Shown: positions 24,680 to 38,177, counted from the stretch's first letter. The stretch is 64,000 nt of DNA from Halomonas rhizosphaerae (GCF_030010555.1 NZ_JASCQP010000016.1:30262-94261), one strand, 5' to 3'. Translations and numbers: made by a program. Notes: generated from the letters alone by a model not told the origin.

Positions 24680-25566
24680 CTTGACATCGACTCCTCTTGC
24701 GCCTTGCCGTCATCCCTCGCCAGGCACCAGGTATCCAGCATGCGCCCGACCTCCAGGCGCCAGGGCTTCTGATGGACGCCGAACACGTCCAGTACCCGCC
24801 GGCAGTTCAGCACGCGACGCAGCGGCTGGTCATGATGGTGGTTCAGCGCCTTGACGCTGCCCAGCGCGACCCGTTCGCCACGGCCTTCGAGCCGCGTGGC
24901 GAGTTGGGTACGCACCATGGAGACGAAGGTGTAGGCGCTCACCGGCTCGGTGCCGGCCAGGTGATAGCTGCCCCAAGCCTCGGCCCCGCAGTGCTGCTGC
25001 TGGAGCATGCCGATCAGCGCCATGGCCACGGCATCCGCCGAGGTCGGGCAGAAGATCACGTCGGACTCGGCCCGCACCTCGCCACCATCCATCAGGGTGT
25101 CAAGCAGCTCGCTCAGCCAGGCCTGGCTGCCCTCCAGGGCGAACAGCGGGCCCAGCCGCACGATGAGGTGCCGGGGATATTCGGCACGGATCCGGTCGCC
25201 GGTGCGGATCAGCCGCCTCAGGCTGTCGTCGCGGGGCTCGGGGATCACATGCTCGTCGATGGGGACGTCGAGGCCGTCTTCATAGAGCTGGTCGGAGACG
25301 CACCACACCAGCGGGATGTCCGCCTCGCGACACGCCTCCATGCAGGCCTCGACCGCCTCGGCATGGGCCGTGACGGCCGCCGGCTCGGCGGTGATCGGCC
25401 GCGACAGCGGCGGGATCACCAGCGCATCCGGCCGCAACTCCTCGAGCAACCGGAGGCTGGGCGCCAGGCCCGGCTCGATGGTGAGCTCGGTGTCGCTGCG
25501 CCGGTTGGCCTCGCGAGCCAGCGCCAGGCTCAGGCAGTGCCCGGCCTCCAGAATCAGCAGCTTCAC
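24676..25566 (-). CDS. RfbD-like sugar-nucleotide reductase homologue with degenerate cofactor loop
   Basis: 296 residues from GTG 25566. The frame stays open upstream only because it shadows ssb. The overall layout follows dTDP-4-dehydrorhamnose reductase-type SDR proteins (GDRIRAEYPRHLIVRLGPLFA, later GSYHLAGTEPVSAYTFV). The N-terminal glycine-rich loop reads LEAGHCLSLALA instead of GxxGxxG, and a Tyr-x3-Lys pair is not obvious. NAD(P) binding is therefore doubtful and it may be a regulatory or structural relative. It lies between ssb and plsC on one strand with overlapping ends. Confidence 0.7.
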   Translation of the reverse strand: MKLLILEAGHCLSLALAREANRRSDTELTIEPGLAPSLRLLEELRPDALVIPPLSRPITAEPAAVTAHAEAVEACMEACREADIPLVWCVSDQLYEDGLDVPIDEHVIPEPRDDSLRRLIRTGDRIRAEYPRHLIVRLGPLFALEGSQAWLSELLDTLMDGGEVRAESDVIFCPTSADAVAMALIGMLQQQHCGAEAWGSYHLAGTEPVSAYTFVSMVRTQLATRLEGRGERVALGSVKALNHHHDQPLRRVLNCRRVLDVFGVHQKPWRLEVGRMLDTWCLARDDGKAQEESMSR

Positions 25567-25579
25567 GGCTGGCCCCTGC

Positions 25580-26173
25580 TTAGAACGGGATCTCGTCATC
25601 GAAATCGTCGAAGCTGCCCGGGTCCGGGGCACCGTAGTTGCCGCCCTGCTGCTGGCCGCCACCCTGCTGCGGGGGAGCCGGCTGCGGGGCCGGACGCTGG
25701 GGCTGGCCGCCACCGACGTTGCCGCCCTGCTGCGGGGGGTTGCCGTAGCCGCCCTGCTGGGGCTGACCGCCGACGTTGCCGCCCTGCTGGGGCTGTCCGC
25801 CGTACTGGGCGCCCTGCTGACCGCCGACGTCGCCGCCGCGGGAGTCCAGCATCTGCATGTCGTTGGCGACGATCTCGGTGCTGTACTTGTCCTGGCCGTT
25901 CTGGTCCTGCCACTTGCGGGTCTGCAGGCGGCCCTCGATATAGACCTTGCTGCCTTTCTTGAGGTACTGCTGGGCGATTTCGGCGGTCTTGTTGAACAGC
26001 ACGACACGGTGCCATTCGGTGCGCTCCTGGCGCTGGCCGCTCTGCTTGTCCATCCAGGTATCGGTGGTGGCCAGGTTGAGGTTGGCAACGGCGGTACCGG
26101 AGGGCGTGAAGCGCACCTCGGGATCCTGGCCCAGGTTGCCGATGAGGATGACCTTGTTGATGCCACGGGCCAT
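25580..26173 (-). CDS. ssb: Single-stranded DNA-binding protein
   Basis: 197 residues. The OB fold occupies about 1-112 ([20 protein letters not shown]). A long Gly/Gln/Pro-rich linker with repeated QPQQGG units follows, then the acidic tip DDFDDEIPF, which recruits DNA repair and replication partners. It coats single-stranded DNA as a tetramer. It lies divergent in function but close to uvrA, separated by the MFS gene, an order shared with Pseudomonas. Confidence 0.98.
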   Translation of the reverse strand: MARGINKVILIGNLGQDPEVRFTPSGTAVANLNLATTDTWMDKQSGQRQERTEWHRVVLFNKTAEIAQQYLKKGSKVYIEGRLQTRKWQDQNGQDKYSTEIVANDMQMLDSRGGDVGGQQGAQYGGQPQQGGNVGGQPQQGGYGNPPQQGGNVGGGQPQRPAPQPAPPQQGGGQQQGGNYGAPDPGSFDDFDDEIPF

Positions 26174-26220
26174 GAGGGACTCCTTGCTGTCATGAATACG
26201 TTGTAAGGATCATACGCGGC

Positions 26221-27615
26221 TCAGGCGCCGCTGTGGTGATTCCCGGAACCGGTGAGGCGTGCCAGGGCCTGCTCGTCGAGCCGCTGGCGATCCACCTTGA
26301 GATAGGCCAGCCGCTCCTCGGGGACGACCAGCACGTCCTCCACCCCGGCCACCTCGGCGAAACGCGCCATCAGGGTGTCCAGGGCATCTTCCTGCTCATC
26401 GCCGTCCAGCGCCACCACCTCGCTGGTCAGGTGGCGAGGGGGCGTCATGCCGGCCATCACCGCCAGCCATGCCAGGCCCAACAGGCCGCAGCCGATGAAG
26501 ACCGCGGAAAGCCCCCACTGCTGGACCAGGGCACCGCCCAGCACCCCGCCCAAGAAGGCCCCCAGGAACTGGCTGGTGGAATAGATGCCCATGGCGGTGC
26601 CCTTGGCCCCCGCCGGGGCCAGCTTGCTGAGCATCGACGGCAGGGTGGCCTCGAGCAGGTTGAAGGCGATGAAGAAGAGCAGCAGCCAGCCGAACAGCGC
26701 CGGGAACCCTTCCCCCAGGCCGGCCAGCCCGAACAGGCTCAGGGTGATGGCGGTGATCGCCGACAGGCACATGGCCTTCATGCGCCGCCGCTTCTCGGCG
26801 ATGATCACCAGCGGCACCATGGCCACGAAGGCCAGCAGCATGATGCCCAGGTAGGTGAGGCCATGGCGCTCGACGGCGATGCCCGCCTCGAGCAGCCGGA
26901 AGGGCACCGCGACGAAGATCGCCATCAGCACCAGGTGCAGGGCGAAGATCGAGATGTCCAGGCGCCCCAGGTCGCCGCGCCCGAGGATGCCTCGCAGCTG
27001 GCCGCGGTCCATGCCCACGTCGCGGTGGCGCACCCGACGCGGCGCCGGCGGCACCAGTTTCCACAGCACCGCCAGGCCCAGGGCCGCCAGGACCGCGGTG
27101 AACCAGAAGACCCCGGCCAGGCCGAAGCCCGCGGCGAGCCAGGGACCGAGCACCATGGCCACGGCGAAGGCCACGCCGATGGAGAGCCCGATGGTGGCCA
27201 TGGCCGCGGTGCGCACCTGTTCCCGGGTCTGGTCGGCGAGCAGCGCCATGATCGCCGCGGCCACGGCGCCGCTGCCCTGCAGGCAGCGCCCCAGGATCAC
27301 CCCGCCTATGGAGTCGGCACCGGCAGCCACCACGCTGCCGATCAGGAACAGCACCAGACCGGCAGCGATCACCGGCTTGCGCCCCAGACGGTCGGAGAGC
27401 AGGCCGAAGGGGATCTGCAGCAGCGCCTGGGTGAGGCCGTAGATGCCCAGCGCCAGGCCGACCAGCAGCGGCGTCGCCCCCCTCAGCTCATCGGCATACA
27501 GGGCCAGCACCGGCAGCACCATGAACAGGCCCAGCATGCGCGTGGCATAGAGCCCCGCGAGCCCGGTGATGGCGCGACGCTCGGTGGCTAACAGCAGTCC
27601 TGAGACCTTTCGCAT
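26221..27615 (-). CDS. MFS transporter with C-terminal soluble extension
   Basis: 464 residues from ATG 27615 (MRKVSGLLLATERRAITGL). Twelve hydrophobic segments. The loop 2-3 signature GLLSDRLGRKPVI is the MFS motif A, and a GxxxGPxxGG-like region follows. After the last helix about 70 residues form a soluble tail (DTLMARFAEVAGVEDVLVVP ...). Likely a drug or metabolite exporter; substrate unknown. The uvrA-MFS-ssb neighbourhood is conserved in pseudomonads. Confidence 0.9.
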   Translation of the reverse strand: MRKVSGLLLATERRAITGLAGLYATRMLGLFMVLPVLALYADELRGATPLLVGLALGIYGLTQALLQIPFGLLSDRLGRKPVIAAGLVLFLIGSVVAAGADSIGGVILGRCLQGSGAVAAAIMALLADQTREQVRTAAMATIGLSIGVAFAVAMVLGPWLAAGFGLAGVFWFTAVLAALGLAVLWKLVPPAPRRVRHRDVGMDRGQLRGILGRGDLGRLDISIFALHLVLMAIFVAVPFRLLEAGIAVERHGLTYLGIMLLAFVAMVPLVIIAEKRRRMKAMCLSAITAITLSLFGLAGLGEGFPALFGWLLLFFIAFNLLEATLPSMLSKLAPAGAKGTAMGIYSTSQFLGAFLGGVLGGALVQQWGLSAVFIGCGLLGLAWLAVMAGMTPPRHLTSEVVALDGDEQEDALDTLMARFAEVAGVEDVLVVPEERLAYLKVDRQRLDEQALARLTGSGNHHSGA

Positions 27616-27715
27616 GGCGGTTCGAACTTCCGTGGACGGACCCTCGGGCCCGGAGGTGGACCGCATATTCTAGCGGCTCGCCGGGGCGCAGGGAAAGCCG
27701 ATGGCGGCGCGCACT

Positions 27716-27745
27716 TTGCCGCCGATGCGGCCCGCCCCGTATAAT
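27716..27745 (+). promoter_or_regulatory. Probable sigma-70 promoter of uvrA
   Basis: TTGCCG (27716-27721) and TATAAT (27740-27745) with an 18-bp spacer, 30 bp before the uvrA ATG. I do not see a CTGT-N8-ACAG LexA box overlapping it, so SOS control is not evident. Confidence 0.6.
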
Positions 27746-27775
27746 CGAGCTTTTGCCGCGTCCGGCGAGGTGGGA

Positions 27776-30637
<2,862 letters not shown>

Positions 30638-30640
30638 CGG

Positions 30641-30700
30641 CAAGGAGCAAGGAGCAAGGAGCAAGGAGCAAGGAGCAAGGAGCAAGGAGCAAGGAGCAAG
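30641..30700. repeat. 7-bp tandem repeat, about 8.5 copies
   Basis: CAAGGAG is repeated eight times without error and then a partial copy, starting 4 bp after the uvrA stop. It is a simple-sequence tract, probably variable between strains by slippage. It encodes nothing convincing. Confidence 0.9.
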
Positions 30701-30777
30701 ACAGGATGCGCCTCGCGGCGGGCTACAAGGGGTTTCCATGTGACTTGCCCCCTTGCAGCTTGTCACTGGAATAAAAA

Positions 30778-30805
30778 AAACCGGCTCCCTTTGGGGAGCC
30801 GGTTT
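30778..30805 (-). terminator. Rho-independent terminator of the alpha operon (rplQ)
   Basis: Inverted repeat AAACCGGCTCCC (30778-30789) and GGGAGCCGGTTT (30794-30805) with a 4-base loop. On the minus strand it is followed by eight Ts (30779-30772). It closes the long S10-spc-alpha array. Confidence 0.9.
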
Positions 30806-30836
30806 GGCGTGCCACTGGCGGAAGGCCGGTCGAGGA

Positions 30837-31223
30837 TCACTCCTCGGCAGCGGCTTCCTCGACGACCGGACGGTCGACCAGTTCGACGAAGGCCATGGGC
30901 GCGTTGTCGCCGGTGCGGTAGCCGCACTTGAGGATACGGACGTAACCGCCCGGACGCTCGGCGTAACGCGGCCCCAGCTCGTTGAAGAGCTTGCCGACCG
31001 CTTCCTTCGAGCGGGTGCGGCTGAAGGCCAGACGACGATTGGCGACGCTGTCCTGCTTGGCCAGGGTGATCAGCGGCTCGATGACGCGACGCAGCTCCTT
31101 GGCCTTGGGCAGGGTTGTCTTGATCACTTCGTGCTCGACCAGCGAGACGGACATGTTCTTGAACATGGCCTGGCGGTGCGAGCTGGTGCGATTCAGGTGA
31201 CGACCACTCTTACGATGACGCAT
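30837..31223 (-). CDS. rplQ: 50S ribosomal protein L17
   Basis: L17, 128 residues, a 23S rRNA-binding protein near the exit tunnel. It begins [18 protein letters not shown], the family signature, and ends in an acidic tail EEAAAEE. Last gene of the alpha operon, 39 bp after rpoA. Confidence 0.98.
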   Translation of the reverse strand: MRHRKSGRHLNRTSSHRQAMFKNMSVSLVEHEVIKTTLPKAKELRRVIEPLITLAKQDSVANRRLAFSRTRSKEAVGKLFNELGPRYAERPGGYVRILKCGYRTGDNAPMAFVELVDRPVVEEAAAEE

Positions 31224-31262
31224 GGTTGTGATTCCTTACCAAACTGGGACTCGAGTCGAGGC

Positions 31263-32261
31263 TCACGCGGAGGCCTTGTCGTCCTTCAGGCTTGCCGGCG
31301 GCCAGTTCTCCAGCCGCATGCCCAGGGAAAGCCCGCGGGCGGCCAACACGTCCTTGATCTCATTCAGGGACTTCTTGCCGAGATTGGGGGTCTTCAGCAG
31401 CTCCACCTCGGTGCGCTGGATCAGATCCCCGATGTAGTAGATGTTCTCGGCCTTCAGGCAGTTGGCGCTGCGAACGGTCAACTCGAGATCGTCTACGGGG
31501 CGCAGCAGGATCGGATCGATATGATCCTCTTCCTCCACCACTTCCTGTTCCTTGTCGGCTTCCAGGTCGACGAAGGCGGCCAGCTGCTCCTGCAGGATGG
31601 TCGCGCTGCGACGGATCGCCTCTTCCGGATCCAGGGTGCCGTCGGTTTCCAGGTTGATGATCAGCTTGTCGAGGTCGGTGCGCTGTTCGACACGCGCGGC
31701 CTCGACGCTGTAGGAAACCCGGCGCACGGGGCTGAAGGTAGCATCCAGCTGCAGGCGACCGATGGCGCGCGACTCGTCGTCGGCATCGCCACGCACGTCC
31801 GCCGGCTCGTAGCCGCGGCCGCGAGCGACCTTGAGCTGCATCTTCAGCTCGGACCCCTCGTTGACGTGGGCGATGACATGCTCGGGGTTGACGATCTCGA
31901 CATCATGGTCGAGAGCGATGTCCCCTGCAGTCACGACGGCCGGCCCCTGCTTGTTCAGCGAGAGCACTGCCTCGTCGCGGCTGTGCATCCGGAGCGCCAC
32001 GTCCTTGAGGTTCAGGAGGATTTCGATGACATCTTCCTGGACGCCCTCGATCGCGCTGTACTCGTGTTCGACACCGGCGATCTCGGCCTCCACCACGGCA
32101 CAGCCGGGCATGGACGAGAGCAGGATGCGACGCAGGGCATTCCCCAGCGTGTGGCCGAAGCCCCGCTCGAAGGGTTCGAGCACGATCTTCGCGTGGTGTG
32201 CGCTGATCTCTTCGACCTTGATGTCGCGAGGACGGAGAAACTCTGTCACTGAACGCTGCAT
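31263..32261 (-). CDS. rpoA: RNA polymerase alpha subunit
   Basis: 332 residues. The N-terminal domain (about 1-235) dimerises and nucleates beta/beta' assembly; [20 protein letters not shown] is the hallmark. An acidic linker ([15 protein letters not shown]) is followed by the alpha-CTD (about 250-332: [19 protein letters not shown]) that contacts UP elements and activators. The frame is open upstream to 32333, but ATG 32261 ([12 protein letters not shown]) matches the family and has AGGTG upstream. Confidence 0.98.
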   Translation of the reverse strand: MQRSVTEFLRPRDIKVEEISAHHAKIVLEPFERGFGHTLGNALRRILLSSMPGCAVVEAEIAGVEHEYSAIEGVQEDVIEILLNLKDVALRMHSRDEAVLSLNKQGPAVVTAGDIALDHDVEIVNPEHVIAHVNEGSELKMQLKVARGRGYEPADVRGDADDESRAIGRLQLDATFSPVRRVSYSVEAARVEQRTDLDKLIINLETDGTLDPEEAIRRSATILQEQLAAFVDLEADKEQEVVEEEDHIDPILLRPVDDLELTVRSANCLKAENIYYIGDLIQRTEVELLKTPNLGKKSLNEIKDVLAARGLSLGMRLENWPPASLKDDKASA

Positions 32262-32347
32262 ATGAACACCTTTCAGGCTGCCAAACGGATTGTCGGTACT
32301 CTCCGGCCGCCCCCCGCGGGCGGGGAGCGGCACGACGCGGGCGCCGC

Positions 32348-32968
32348 TTACTTGGAGTACAGCTCGACGATCAGGTTTTCGTTGATGTCGGCAGACAGGT
32401 CGCCGCGTTCGGGCAGGGCCTTGAAAGTGCCTTCCATCTTCTTGGCATCGGTCTCGACCCAGACCACGTCGCCGCGGTTGGCGGCGATGGCCAGGGAAGT
32501 CTGGATGCGCGCCTGGTTCTTCGCCTTCTCGCGCACGGAGACCACGTCACCGGGCTTGACCTGGTAGGACGCCACGTTGACAGTCTTGCCGTTGACGGCG
32601 ATCGCCTTGTGGCTGACCAGCTGACGCGCCTCGGAACGCGTGGAGCCGAAGCCCATGCGGTAGACGACGTTGTCCAGTCGGGATTCGAGAAGCTGCAGCA
32701 ACAGCTCGCCGGTCGCGCCCTTCAGGCGGGCCGCTTCCTTGTAGTAGTTGCGGAACTGCTTCTCGAGTACGCCGTACATGCGACGTACTTTCTGCTTCTC
32801 GCGAAGCTGCAAGCCGTAGTCGGAAAGACGCTGACGGCGCTGGCCATGCACACCCGGGATCTGCTCGGATTTGCACTTCTTCTCGAAGGGAGTGACACCG
32901 CTCTTGAGGAAGAGGTCGGTCCCCTCACGACGAGACAGTTTGCACTTCGGTCCAATGTAACGAGCCAT
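32348..32968 (-). CDS. rpsD: 30S ribosomal protein S4
   Basis: S4, 206 residues, a primary 16S rRNA-binding protein and, in enterics, the translational repressor of the alpha operon. N-terminus [20 protein letters not shown]; the S4 RNA-binding domain begins near [14 protein letters not shown]. Standard rpsM-rpsK-rpsD-rpoA order. Confidence 0.98.
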   Translation of the reverse strand: MARYIGPKCKLSRREGTDLFLKSGVTPFEKKCKSEQIPGVHGQRRQRLSDYGLQLREKQKVRRMYGVLEKQFRNYYKEAARLKGATGELLLQLLESRLDNVVYRMGFGSTRSEARQLVSHKAIAVNGKTVNVASYQVKPGDVVSVREKAKNQARIQTSLAIAANRGDVVWVETDAKKMEGTFKALPERGDLSADINENLIVELYSK

Positions 32969-32980
32969 GAATCTGTCTCC

Positions 32981-33367
32981 TTAAACGCGGCGTTTCTTCG
33001 GCGGACGGCAGCCATTGTGGGGAATGGGCGTCGCGTCGGTGATGCTCTGCACGCGGAAGCCGGCGGCATTGAGCGCGCGCACGGCGGATTCACGGCCAGG
33101 ACCGGGGCCCTTGACCAGCACGTCGACGTTTTTCACACCATACTCGGCTGCAGCGGTCGCTGCACGTTCGCTTGCCACTTGAGCAGCGAACGGGGTGCTC
33201 TTGCGAGAACCACGAAAACCCGAACCACCGGCAGTCGCCCAGGAAAGGGCGTTGCCCTGGCGGTCTGTGATCGTAATGATCGTGTTGTTAAAAGAGGCGT
33301 GGATATGCGCGATGGCATCCACTACCTGCTTTTTAACCTTTTTACGGTTGCTACGCGGGTTAGCCAT
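32981..33367 (-). CDS. rpsK: 30S ribosomal protein S11
   Basis: S11, 128 residues, in the 30S platform near the E site. The [13 protein letters not shown] block and C-terminal [13 protein letters not shown] are canonical. 12 bp before rpsD. Confidence 0.98.
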   Translation of the reverse strand: MANPRSNRKKVKKQVVDAIAHIHASFNNTIITITDRQGNALSWATAGGSGFRGSRKSTPFAAQVASERAATAAAEYGVKNVDVLVKGPGPGRESAVRALNAAGFRVQSITDATPIPHNGCRPPKKRRV

Positions 33368-33406
33368 GTTGATGTCTATTCCTGTCTTTACGCCAGAACG
33401 TGCGTG

Positions 33407-33763
33407 TTATTTGCGGATCGGCTTGCGCGGGCCCTTGCGGGTACGCGCATTGGTCTTGGTACGCTGACCACGCAGCGGAAGACCACGACGATGACGCAGA
33501 CCACGATAGCAACCCAGGTCCATGAGACGCTTGATGTTAAGCGTGACATCACGACGCAGGTCACCTTCCACGGTGTACTTGCCGACCTCGGACCGCAGGG
33601 TATCCAGATCTTCACTGGACAGCTCCTGGATCTTGGTGGTCGGCGCGATGCCGGTCGCGGCACAGATGTCCTGAGCGCGCGTACGGCCAATCCCGAAGAT
33701 ATAGGTCAGCGAGATCGCCGCATGCTTGTTGTCCGGGATATTGACGCCTGCAATACGGGCCAT
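33407..33763 (-). CDS. rpsM: 30S ribosomal protein S13
   Basis: S13, 118 residues, in the 30S head, contacting the P-site tRNA and L5. Starts [19 protein letters not shown]; the basic tail [18 protein letters not shown] is complete. First of the rpsM-rpsK-rpsD-rpoA-rplQ group after rpmJ. Confidence 0.98.
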   Translation of the reverse strand: MARIAGVNIPDNKHAAISLTYIFGIGRTRAQDICAATGIAPTTKIQELSSEDLDTLRSEVGKYTVEGDLRRDVTLNIKRLMDLGCYRGLRHRRGLPLRGQRTKTNARTRKGPRKPIRK

Positions 33764-33886
33764 CAGCTTACTCCGAAATTTGAGCGGCTTGCTCGATTAA
33801 TCATCTACAAAAGGCGCAACAGCATACCCCTTTCCTCGCTCGAGGACAAGGGGCATGCCGGCACCCGGTTCAGTGCAGCGTCGGGA

Positions 33887-34000
33887 TCAACCCTGGCGCT
33901 GCTTGTGCCGCGGTTCGATGCAGATGACGCGCACGGCGCCATTGCGACGAATGATCTTGCAGTTGCGGCACATTTTCTTCACGGAAGCTCGGACTTTCAT
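33887..34000 (-). CDS. rpmJ: 50S ribosomal protein L36
   Basis: 37 residues, [20 protein letters not shown] then [17 protein letters not shown]. The zinc ligands Cys11, Cys14, Cys27 and His32 are all present, so this is the zinc-containing C+ form. Too short for many gene callers. It sits between secY and rpsM as in E. coli. Confidence 0.96.
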   Translation of the reverse strand: MKVRASVKKMCRNCKIIRRNGAVRVICIEPRHKQRQG

Positions 34001-34076
34001 CGTTCCATCTCCAAAGTTGGCTCGCGCCGCGAGCCGAAACCCGGCTCGCGGCGCACCAAGTCGCCAGCGACGCCTC

Positions 34077-35408
34077 TCAGCGCATGATGCCGCCGCTACC
34101 GTAGCCTTTCAGGTTGGACTTCTTCATCACCGACTCGTACTGGTGCGACATGAGGTGCGACTGCACCTGGGCCATGAAGTCCATGATGACCACTACCACG
34201 ATCAGCAGCGAGGTACCGCCGAAGAAGAACGGCACGTTCCAGGCCACGATCAGGAACTGGGGCATCAGGGAAACCGCAGTGATGTAGAGGGCACCGAACA
34301 GGGTCAGACGGGTCATGACCTTGTCGATGTAGCGAGCGGTCTGCTCGCCAGGGCGGATGCCCGGCAGGAAGGCCCCTGACTTCTTGAGGTTGTCAGCGAC
34401 ATCCTTGGGGTTGAAGACCAGCGCTGTGTAAAAGAAGCAGAAGAATACCACCGCCGCGCCGAAAAGCAAGATGTAGAGCGGCTGACCCGGGCCCAGGGCC
34501 TGGGACGCACGCTGCAGCCACTCCATGCCATCGCCGGCACCCACCCACTGCCCCAGCGAGGCCGGGAACAGCAGGATGCTGGAGGCGAAGATCGCCGGGA
34601 TCACGCCCGCCATGTTGACCTTGAGCGGCAGGTAGCTGCTCTGGCCGGCATACATCTTGTTGCCCACCTGGCGACGCGGGTAGTTCACCGTGATGCGGCG
34701 CTGGCCGCGCTCGATGAACACCACGAAGGCCACGGTAGCCACGCCAAGCACGGTGAGGGCCAGCAGCGGCAGGACGTTCCAGGCACCCTCGTTGCGGGCC
34801 AGCTCGAAGGCCTGCCCCACGGCGCCCGGCAGACCGGCGACGATACCCGCGAAGATCAGCAGCGAGATGCCGTTGCCGATGCCCTTCTCGGTGATCTGCT
34901 CGCCCAGCCACATCAGGAACACCGCCCCGGTGACGAACGTCACGATGGCGGTGAAGTAGAAGCTGAAGTCGGCCGTGTAGGCGATCCCCTGGCTGGCCAG
35001 GCCCACCGACATGCCGGTGGCTTGGACCAGGGCCAGCAGCACGGTGCCGTAGCGCGTGTACTGGCTGATCTTGCGGCGACCGGCCTCACCTTCCTTCTTC
35101 AGCTGCTCGAGCTGCGGCGAGACCGCGGTCATCAGCTGCATGATGATCGACGCCGAGATGTAGGGCATGATGCCCAGCGCCATGATGCTCATGCGCTCCA
35201 GGGCGCCACCCGAGAACATGTTGAACATGCCCAGGATGGTGCCCTGCTGCTCCCTGAACAAGGCAGCAAGCTGGTCAGGATTGATACCGGGAACGGGGAT
35301 GTGGGCACCGATACGGTAGACCACGATGGCGAGGAGCACGAAGCGCAGACGCGCCCAGAGTTCACCCAGACCGCTGCCCATCGCCGGCATGTTTCCTGAC
35401 TTGGCCAT
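34077..35408 (-). CDS. secY: Preprotein translocase subunit SecY
   Basis: Channel-forming subunit of SecYEG, 443 residues with ten transmembrane segments. The family block [17 protein letters not shown] is near the N-terminus, and the cytosolic loops [13 protein letters not shown] and [12 protein letters not shown] are conserved. The ATG at 35408 abuts the rplO stop directly, implying coupling. Last of the spc operon before rpmJ. Confidence 0.98.
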   Translation of the reverse strand: MAKSGNMPAMGSGLGELWARLRFVLLAIVVYRIGAHIPVPGINPDQLAALFREQQGTILGMFNMFSGGALERMSIMALGIMPYISASIIMQLMTAVSPQLEQLKKEGEAGRRKISQYTRYGTVLLALVQATGMSVGLASQGIAYTADFSFYFTAIVTFVTGAVFLMWLGEQITEKGIGNGISLLIFAGIVAGLPGAVGQAFELARNEGAWNVLPLLALTVLGVATVAFVVFIERGQRRITVNYPRRQVGNKMYAGQSSYLPLKVNMAGVIPAIFASSILLFPASLGQWVGAGDGMEWLQRASQALGPGQPLYILLFGAAVVFFCFFYTALVFNPKDVADNLKKSGAFLPGIRPGEQTARYIDKVMTRLTLFGALYITAVSLMPQFLIVAWNVPFFFGGTSLLIVVVVIMDFMAQVQSHLMSHQYESVMKKSNLKGYGSGGIMR

Positions 35409-35843
35409 TTAGTCCTCTACCTTGCCGCCGGCGGCTTCGATCGCGGCACGGGCACCCTTGGTGACCTTGATGCCGCGGACCGTGACCGCCTTGTTCAGTT
35501 CGCCGGACAGGATCACCTTGGCATGCTTGGTGGCGTCCTTCAGCACGTTGGCTTCCTTGAGGGTGTCCAGGGTGACTTCGTCACCCGCGACCCGGGCCAG
35601 CTCGGCCAGGCGGACTTCCTCGGAAACCAGCGACTTCGCGGAAGTGAAGCCGAACTTGGGCAGGCGCCGCTGCAGCGGCATCTGACCGCCCTCGAAACCG
35701 GGCTTCACGCTGCCGCCGCTGCGCGATTTCAGGCCCTTGTGGCCACGGCCGCCGGTCTTGCCCAGACCGGAGCCGATGCCACGGCCGACTCGCTTCTCGG
35801 CGTGCTTGGAACCCGGTGCCGGGCTCAGGCTATTGAGTTTCAT
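35409..35843 (-). CDS. rplO: 50S ribosomal protein L15
   Basis: L15, 144 residues, late-assembly 23S rRNA-binding protein. N-terminus [20 protein letters not shown] with the Gly-rich [18 protein letters not shown] extension. Adjacent to rpmD (3 bp) and secY (0 bp). Confidence 0.98.
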   Translation of the reverse strand: MKLNSLSPAPGSKHAEKRVGRGIGSGLGKTGGRGHKGLKSRSGGSVKPGFEGGQMPLQRRLPKFGFTSAKSLVSEEVRLAELARVAGDEVTLDTLKEANVLKDATKHAKVILSGELNKAVTVRGIKVTKGARAAIEAAGGKVED

Positions 35844-35846
35844 GGA

Positions 35847-36029
35847 TTACTCTCCCTCAACACGCACAAGGTAATTGACCTTGTGGATCATGCCGCGGAC
35901 GGCAGGGGTGTCTTCCAGTTCAACCGTGTGACCGATGCGACGCAGGCCGAGGCCCTTCATGGTGGCCTTGTGCTTGGCCAGTACGCCGATGGTGCTGCGG
36001 GTCTGGGTAACCTTGATCGTTGCTGACAT
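35847..36029 (-). CDS. rpmD: 50S ribosomal protein L30
   Basis: 60 residues, [20 protein letters not shown] to YLVRVEGE, the short bacterial form. An open frame continues upstream to 36158 but runs into rpsE; ATG 36029 gives the normal length. Lies between rpsE and rplO. Confidence 0.97.
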   Translation of the reverse strand: MSATIKVTQTRSTIGVLAKHKATMKGLGLRRIGHTVELEDTPAVRGMIHKVNYLVRVEGE

Positions 36030-36034
36030 GGTGC

Positions 36035-36535
36035 TTACCCCGTGATCGCTTCGACAGGCAGACCGCGCTTGGCGGCCACGTCTTCCGGCGACTGCAGGGA
36101 GGCCAGACCGTTGACGGTCGCCCGCACCACGTTCACCGGGTTGGTGGAGCCGTAGCACTTGGCCAGGACGTTGTGCACGCCGGCCAGTTCGAGCACGGAG
36201 CGCATGGCGCCGCCGGCGATGATCCCGGTACCCTCGGAGGCGGGCTGCATGTACACCTTGGAGGCGCCGTGACGGGCCTTGACGGGGTACTGCAGGGTGC
36301 CACCGGTGAGGTTCACCTTGACCATGTTGCGACGCGCCTGGTCCATGGCCTTCTGGATCGCGACCGGCACTTCACGTGCCTTGCCACGACCGAAACCCAC
36401 ACGACCGTTACCGTCACCCACGACGGTCAGGGCGGTGAAACCGAAGATTCGGCCACCCTTGACCACCTTGGCGACACGGTTGATCTGCACGAGTTTTTCC
36501 TGCAGATCGCCGCTTTGCTGTTCGTTCTTCGCCAT
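36035..36535 (-). CDS. rpsE: 30S ribosomal protein S5
   Basis: S5, 166 residues, at the mRNA entry site and important for accuracy and helicase action. The S5 N-terminal domain ([20 protein letters not shown]) and C-terminal domain are intact, without changes near the spectinomycin-contact loop that I can recognise. Confidence 0.98.
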   Translation of the reverse strand: MAKNEQQSGDLQEKLVQINRVAKVVKGGRIFGFTALTVVGDGNGRVGFGRGKAREVPVAIQKAMDQARRNMVKVNLTGGTLQYPVKARHGASKVYMQPASEGTGIIAGGAMRSVLELAGVHNVLAKCYGSTNPVNVVRATVNGLASLQSPEDVAAKRGLPVEAITG

Positions 36536-36546
36536 CGTAAAACCCT

Positions 36547-36897
36547 TTAGAATTCCAGGCCGCCTTCACGAGCGGCGTCGGCCAGGGCCTTCACACGACC
36601 GTGGTACTTGAAGCCGGCACGATCGAAGGCCACCTGGGTGATGCCAGCCTGCTTGGCACGTTCGGCAATCAGTGCGCCCACCTTGGCGGCGGCGTCGGCA
36701 TTGCCGGTCGCACCCTCGCGCAGGGCCTTGTCCAGCGTGGAAGCGCTGGCGAGGACCTTGCCACCATCCGGCGAGATGATCTGCGCGTAGATGTGGCGGG
36801 GGGTACGGTTGACGCACAGGCGATACACGCCCAGCTCGCGGATCTTGGCGCGAGCACGGCGGGCACGACGGAGACGAGATTCTTTCTTCGCGTTCAT
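36547..36897 (-). CDS. rplR: 50S ribosomal protein L18
   Basis: L18, 116 residues, binds 5S rRNA together with L5 and L25. Basic N-terminus [19 protein letters not shown]-terminal [19 protein letters not shown]. 9 bp after rplF. Confidence 0.98.
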   Translation of the reverse strand: MNAKKESRLRRARRARAKIRELGVYRLCVNRTPRHIYAQIISPDGGKVLASASTLDKALREGATGNADAAAKVGALIAERAKQAGITQVAFDRAGFKYHGRVKALADAAREGGLEF

Positions 36898-36906
36898 AAC
36901 CCTGCC

Positions 36907-37437
36907 TTACTTCTTCTTGGCTTCTTTGCGACGCACCTGCTCGTCGACGTACCGGACACCCTTGCCCTTGTAGGGCTCGGGCGGACGGAAGGCGCGGATT
37001 TCCGCAGCACACTGGCCGAGCTTCTGCTTGTCCGCGCTTTTCAGCACGATGATGGTGTTCTTGGGCGTTTCCGCCGTGACACCTTCAGGCAGCGTGTAAT
37101 CGACCGGGTGCGAGAAGCCCAGTGTAAGATTGAGCGTCTGGCCCTTGGCCTGGGCACGATAACCGACGCCGATGATTTCGAGGCTCTTGGTGAAGCCCTC
37201 GCTGACACCGGTGACCAGGTTCTGGACCAGGGCACGGGTGGTACCGACCATTGCCCAGCTCTTCGCGGACTCGCTCGGCTGGAAGGTCAGCTGTCCCTCT
37301 TCCTGACCGATCACCACATCGGGGTGAACGGTCTGGGACAGCGTGCCCTGGCTGCCCTTGACGGACAGCTGGTCACCGTCGAGCTTGACCTCGACGCCTG
37401 CGGGCAATTTGACCGGATATTTGGCTACGCGGGACAT
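36907..37437 (-). CDS. rplF: 50S ribosomal protein L6
   Basis: L6, 176 residues, two tandem repeats of one fold, near the factor-binding site. [19 protein letters not shown] at the start and [20 protein letters not shown] at the end are canonical. Confidence 0.98.
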   Translation of the reverse strand: MSRVAKYPVKLPAGVEVKLDGDQLSVKGSQGTLSQTVHPDVVIGQEEGQLTFQPSESAKSWAMVGTTRALVQNLVTGVSEGFTKSLEIIGVGYRAQAKGQTLNLTLGFSHPVDYTLPEGVTAETPKNTIIVLKSADKQKLGQCAAEIRAFRPPEPYKGKGVRYVDEQVRRKEAKKK

Positions 37438-37446
37438 TCCAAACTC

Positions 37447-37839
37447 CTAGAATACGGTGCAGATGACTTCACCACCGACACCCGCCTGACGCGCCGCGCG
37501 ATCGGTCATCACCCCATTGGAGGTGGTGACGATGGCAACGCCCAGACCTTCGGCGACCTTCGGCAGCGCGTCCTTGCCCTTGTACTGGCGCAGGGACGGC
37601 TTGGAAACCCGCTGCAGGTGCTCGATGACCGGCTTGCCCTCGAAGTACTTGAGGGTCACGGTCAACTCGGGCTTGGCGGTCTCGCTGACGGCGAAGTCGC
37701 TGATATAGCCCTCTTCCTTCAGCACGCGGGCCACCTCGACCTTGAGCTTGGAGGACGGCATGGAAACCGTCTCCTTGGTGGCCATCTGCGCATTGCGGAT
37801 ACGGGTGAACATATCCGCCAGAGTGTCTTGCATGCTCAT
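37447..37839 (-). CDS. rpsH: 30S ribosomal protein S8
   Basis: S8, 130 residues, a primary 16S rRNA binder and, in E. coli, the translational repressor of the spc operon by binding at the L5 start. [18 protein letters not shown] at the N-terminus; [17 protein letters not shown] C-terminal motif ([20 protein letters not shown]). Confidence 0.98.
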   Translation of the reverse strand: MSMQDTLADMFTRIRNAQMATKETVSMPSSKLKVEVARVLKEEGYISDFAVSETAKPELTVTLKYFEGKPVIEHLQRVSKPSLRQYKGKDALPKVAEGLGVAIVTTSNGVMTDRAARQAGVGGEVICTVF

Positions 37840-37871
37840 TTACGTTGCGCTCCTGATGATTCTACGTGGCG

Positions 37872-38177
37872 TTACCAGCTGGACTTCTTGAGTCCGGGCA
37901 CGTCGCCACGCATGGCGGCTTCACGCAGCTTGTTGCGGCCGAGGCCGAACTTGTTGTAGTAGCCGTGCGGGCGTCCAGTGATGCGGCAGCGGTTGCGCTG
38001 ACGCACCGGGCTGGAGTCGCGCGGCAACTGCTGCAGCTTGAGCTGCGCGTCGAAGCGCTCTTCGTCAGAAGCGTTGACGTCCTGGATGATCGCCTTGAGC
38101 TCGGCGCGCTTGGCGGCATACTTCGCCACCAGCTTGGTGCGCTTGAGCTCGCGTTCTACCATGCTTTTCTTTGCCAT
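37872..38177 (-). CDS. rpsN: 30S ribosomal protein S14 (zinc-free type)
   Basis: S14, 101 residues, in the 30S head. It is the longer C- form without the CxxC-x-CxxC zinc site. [19 protein letters not shown] is the conserved block. Confidence 0.98.
   Translation of the reverse strand: MAKKSMVERELKRTKLVAKYAAKRAELKAIIQDVNASDEERFDAQLKLQQLPRDSSPVRQRNRCRITGRPHGYYNKFGLGRNKLREAAMRGDVPGLKKSSW

Noticed and set aside
30641..30700. Possible CRISPR-like repeat
   Set aside because: Units are 7 bp with no spacers and there are no cas genes; simple tandem repeat.
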